A stretch of 64,000 bases of DNA from Ruegeria halocynthiae (GTDB lineage: Bacteria; Pseudomonadota; Alphaproteobacteria; Rhodobacterales; Rhodobacteraceae), in NCBI RefSeq assembly GCF_900106805.1, contig NZ_FNNP01000001.1, positions 186,001 to 250,000 on the forward strand, given 5' to 3'. Shown here piece after piece: positions 62,906-64,000 of this stretch (position 1 is the first letter of the stretch; the number at the start of each line of letters is the position of its first letter). Below the pieces are notes generated by a model. That model did not search any database, was not told where the DNA came from, and saw only the letters and a program-made list of their open reading frames with translations. Made by a program: the position numbers and the translations under genes.

Positions 62906-64000
62906 ATGGACCGTGAAAGACTAGGATTGGCTTCGGAAGAACGACGCAATTTTCTGAGGCTGGCCGGTACAGGCAGTTTCACCGCGGCAGTTGTCGCTGG
63001 GGCCGGTGGGCTACTTTGGTCAAGTGAGGCTGCAGCGCAGACCGCCAAGGAAGAAAAAGAACGCGAAGCAGCAGCAGATCATGTGATGACGCTCGCCACT
63101 GCATACGTACTTGGTGCGTCGCGCAGCTATCCGATAATGCAGCTTGATCTGAAAGAGAACATTCAGAACGCGACCAACGGCAAAGTCTACGTAAAACTTG
63201 CACCCGGAGGCCAGCTTGGGGCAGGCGGTGCGCTGGCGCAGGCGGTGCAGACAGGCACGATCCAATGCGCTCAGCACTCGCTGTCGAACTTTGCGCCTTA
63301 TGCCAGTGCTGTTGATCTGATCAACATGCCCTATTTCTGTGGTTCGAACCAAAGGTTTACCAACCTTGTCGGCTCGGACGCGTGGAAGTCGGAAGTACAT
63401 CCCAAGATCGAGTCATCAGGATTCAAAGCGCTGTTCTATGTGGTCATCGACCCGCGCGTCGTGGCAGTGCGCAAGGGAGGAAACAAGGTCATCACCCCAG
63501 GCGATCTGGACGGTGTGAAATTCCGCGTTCCAGGCTCGAAGATGCTGCAGCAATACTATCGCATGGTTGGCGCGAACCCGACGCCGGTTGCCTGGGGCGA
63601 GACCCCTTCAGCGATCAAGCAAGGTGTTGCGGATGCGCTTGATCCTTCGGTTGGGGCGCTGTTTGTCTTTGGCTTCAAGGACATTCTCAGCCATGTAACC
63701 TTCACGCAGGCGGTGCCGGACAGCCAAGTATATTCGATGAACCTCGAGTGGTTCAATTCGCTGCCCGCTGACGTGCAAGAAGGGATCGAATGGGCTGGTG
63801 AAATGACCACCGATCAGAACCTCGCCAAGGTGCCTTCTGCGCGGACCTATGCGATGTCCGAGCTGAGTAAAGCAGGTGTTGAATTCCACAGCCTGAGCGA
63901 TGATCAACTCGGTGAGTGGAAGGCCGCAGGTGGTTATCAGCTGCCCGATTGGGACGAGTTCAAGGTCGAGCTTGCAGGGTCGATGGATAATTTCACCAAG
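62906..64000 (+). CDS. TRAP transporter substrate-binding protein (DctP-like), 3' truncated by window
   Basis: 365 codons from ATG 62906 (GGGAGG site), open to the window end with no stop, so the C-terminus is missing. Twin-arginine signal E12-R-R-N-F-L-R with a hydrophobic h-region and cleavage near EAAA-Q (about 48) indicates export in the folded state through Tat. Core: LAPGGQLGAGGALAQAVQTGTIQCAQH near 95-121, DPRVVAVRKGG, FRVPGSKMLQQYY and WGETPSAIKQGVADALDP match DctP-type ligand residues (Arg in FRVPGS). Membrane subunits DctQ and DctM are expected to the right. Under LacI control by position. Confidence 0.92.
   Translation, partial: MDRERLGLASEERRNFLRLAGTGSFTAAVVAGAGGLLWSSEAAAQTAKEEKEREAAADHVMTLATAYVLGASRSYPIMQLDLKENIQNATNGKVYVKLAPGGQLGAGGALAQAVQTGTIQCAQHSLSNFAPYASAVDLINMPYFCGSNQRFTNLVGSDAWKSEVHPKIESSGFKALFYVVIDPRVVAVRKGGNKVITPGDLDGVKFRVPGSKMLQQYYRMVGANPTPVAWGETPSAIKQGVADALDPSVGALFVFGFKDILSHVTFTQAVPDSQVYSMNLEWFNSLPADVQEGIEWAGEMTTDQNLAKVPSARTYAMSELSKAGVEFHSLSDDQLGEWKAAGGYQLPDWDEFKVELAGSMDNFTK

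Noticed and set aside
1-64000. CRISPR arrays, rRNA genes, riboswitches
   Set aside because: No regularly spaced repeats, rRNA signatures or recognised riboswitch cores were seen on reading the sequence.

Overview
The window looks like a chromosome segment of a marine alphaproteobacterium of the Roseobacter group (Rhodobacteraceae, Ruegeria/Phaeobacter-like). This rests on gene content and order, not on a database search: a nuo operon interleaved with DUF5337, MAPEG, DUF3291, DUF5333 and carboxymuconolactone-decarboxylase genes, high-GC coding, a DUF3572/DUF983 background, a non-pyrrolysine MttB homologue, and many ABC/TRAP importers.

Layout. (1) 1-13.7 kb: the distal part of the complex I operon (nuoF to nuoN) with its accessory genes, closed by a terminator-like hairpin. 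(2) 13.7-18.0 kb: birA, coaX and RNase J, meeting convergent NUDIX and DUF983 genes. (3) 18.2-20.1 kb: an EF-hand protein, an ECF-type sigma factor, a one-TM putative anti-sigma protein and a CnrX/ZraP-like periplasmic sensor. (4) 20.1-26.0 kb: a PleD-like diguanylate cyclase with degenerate receivers, DUF3572, a HAD phosphatase, an MttB homologue, and an H-NOX/HNOBA-GGDEF pair in which the H-NOX seems to have lost its heme-ligand motifs. (5) 26.0-33.6 kb, minus strand: CbiX-like, AEC transporter, MBL hydrolase, tatD-like, holB, tmk, a D,D-carboxypeptidase and a SPOR lipoprotein. (6) 33.8-35.2 kb: tRNA-Ser(UGA), a decayed mobile region with the C-terminal stub of a serine-recombinase gene, and an IS6-type transposase. 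(7) 35.3-42.6 kb: LysR regulator divergent from an M19 dipeptidase and a Dpp-like peptide ABC operon. (8) 42.8-50.0 kb: an accessory signalling island made of an S41-like protease, a class III nucleotidyl cyclase fused to FHA, a small secreted Cys protein, and a 1472-residue Ser/Thr kinase - STAND NTPase - TM - WD40 protein. (9) 50.1-61.3 kb: two divergent operons for phosphorylated compounds. deoR-phnD-phnC-phnE-phnE-HAD runs left, and an AfuABC-like ABC importer with a histidine phosphatase runs right, meeting an inositol-monophosphatase-family gene. (10) 61.5-64 kb: a LacI regulator, tandem LacI-type operators and the start of a TRAP transporter operon cut by the window end.

The strongest candidates for something little described are the kinase-STAND-WD40 / cyclase-FHA / S41 island, the heme-ligand-less H-NOX with its cyclase, and the paired importer/phosphatase locus, which shares one divergent control region carrying a perfect 10-bp inverted repeat. 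No CRISPR array, rRNA or intact prophage was seen.
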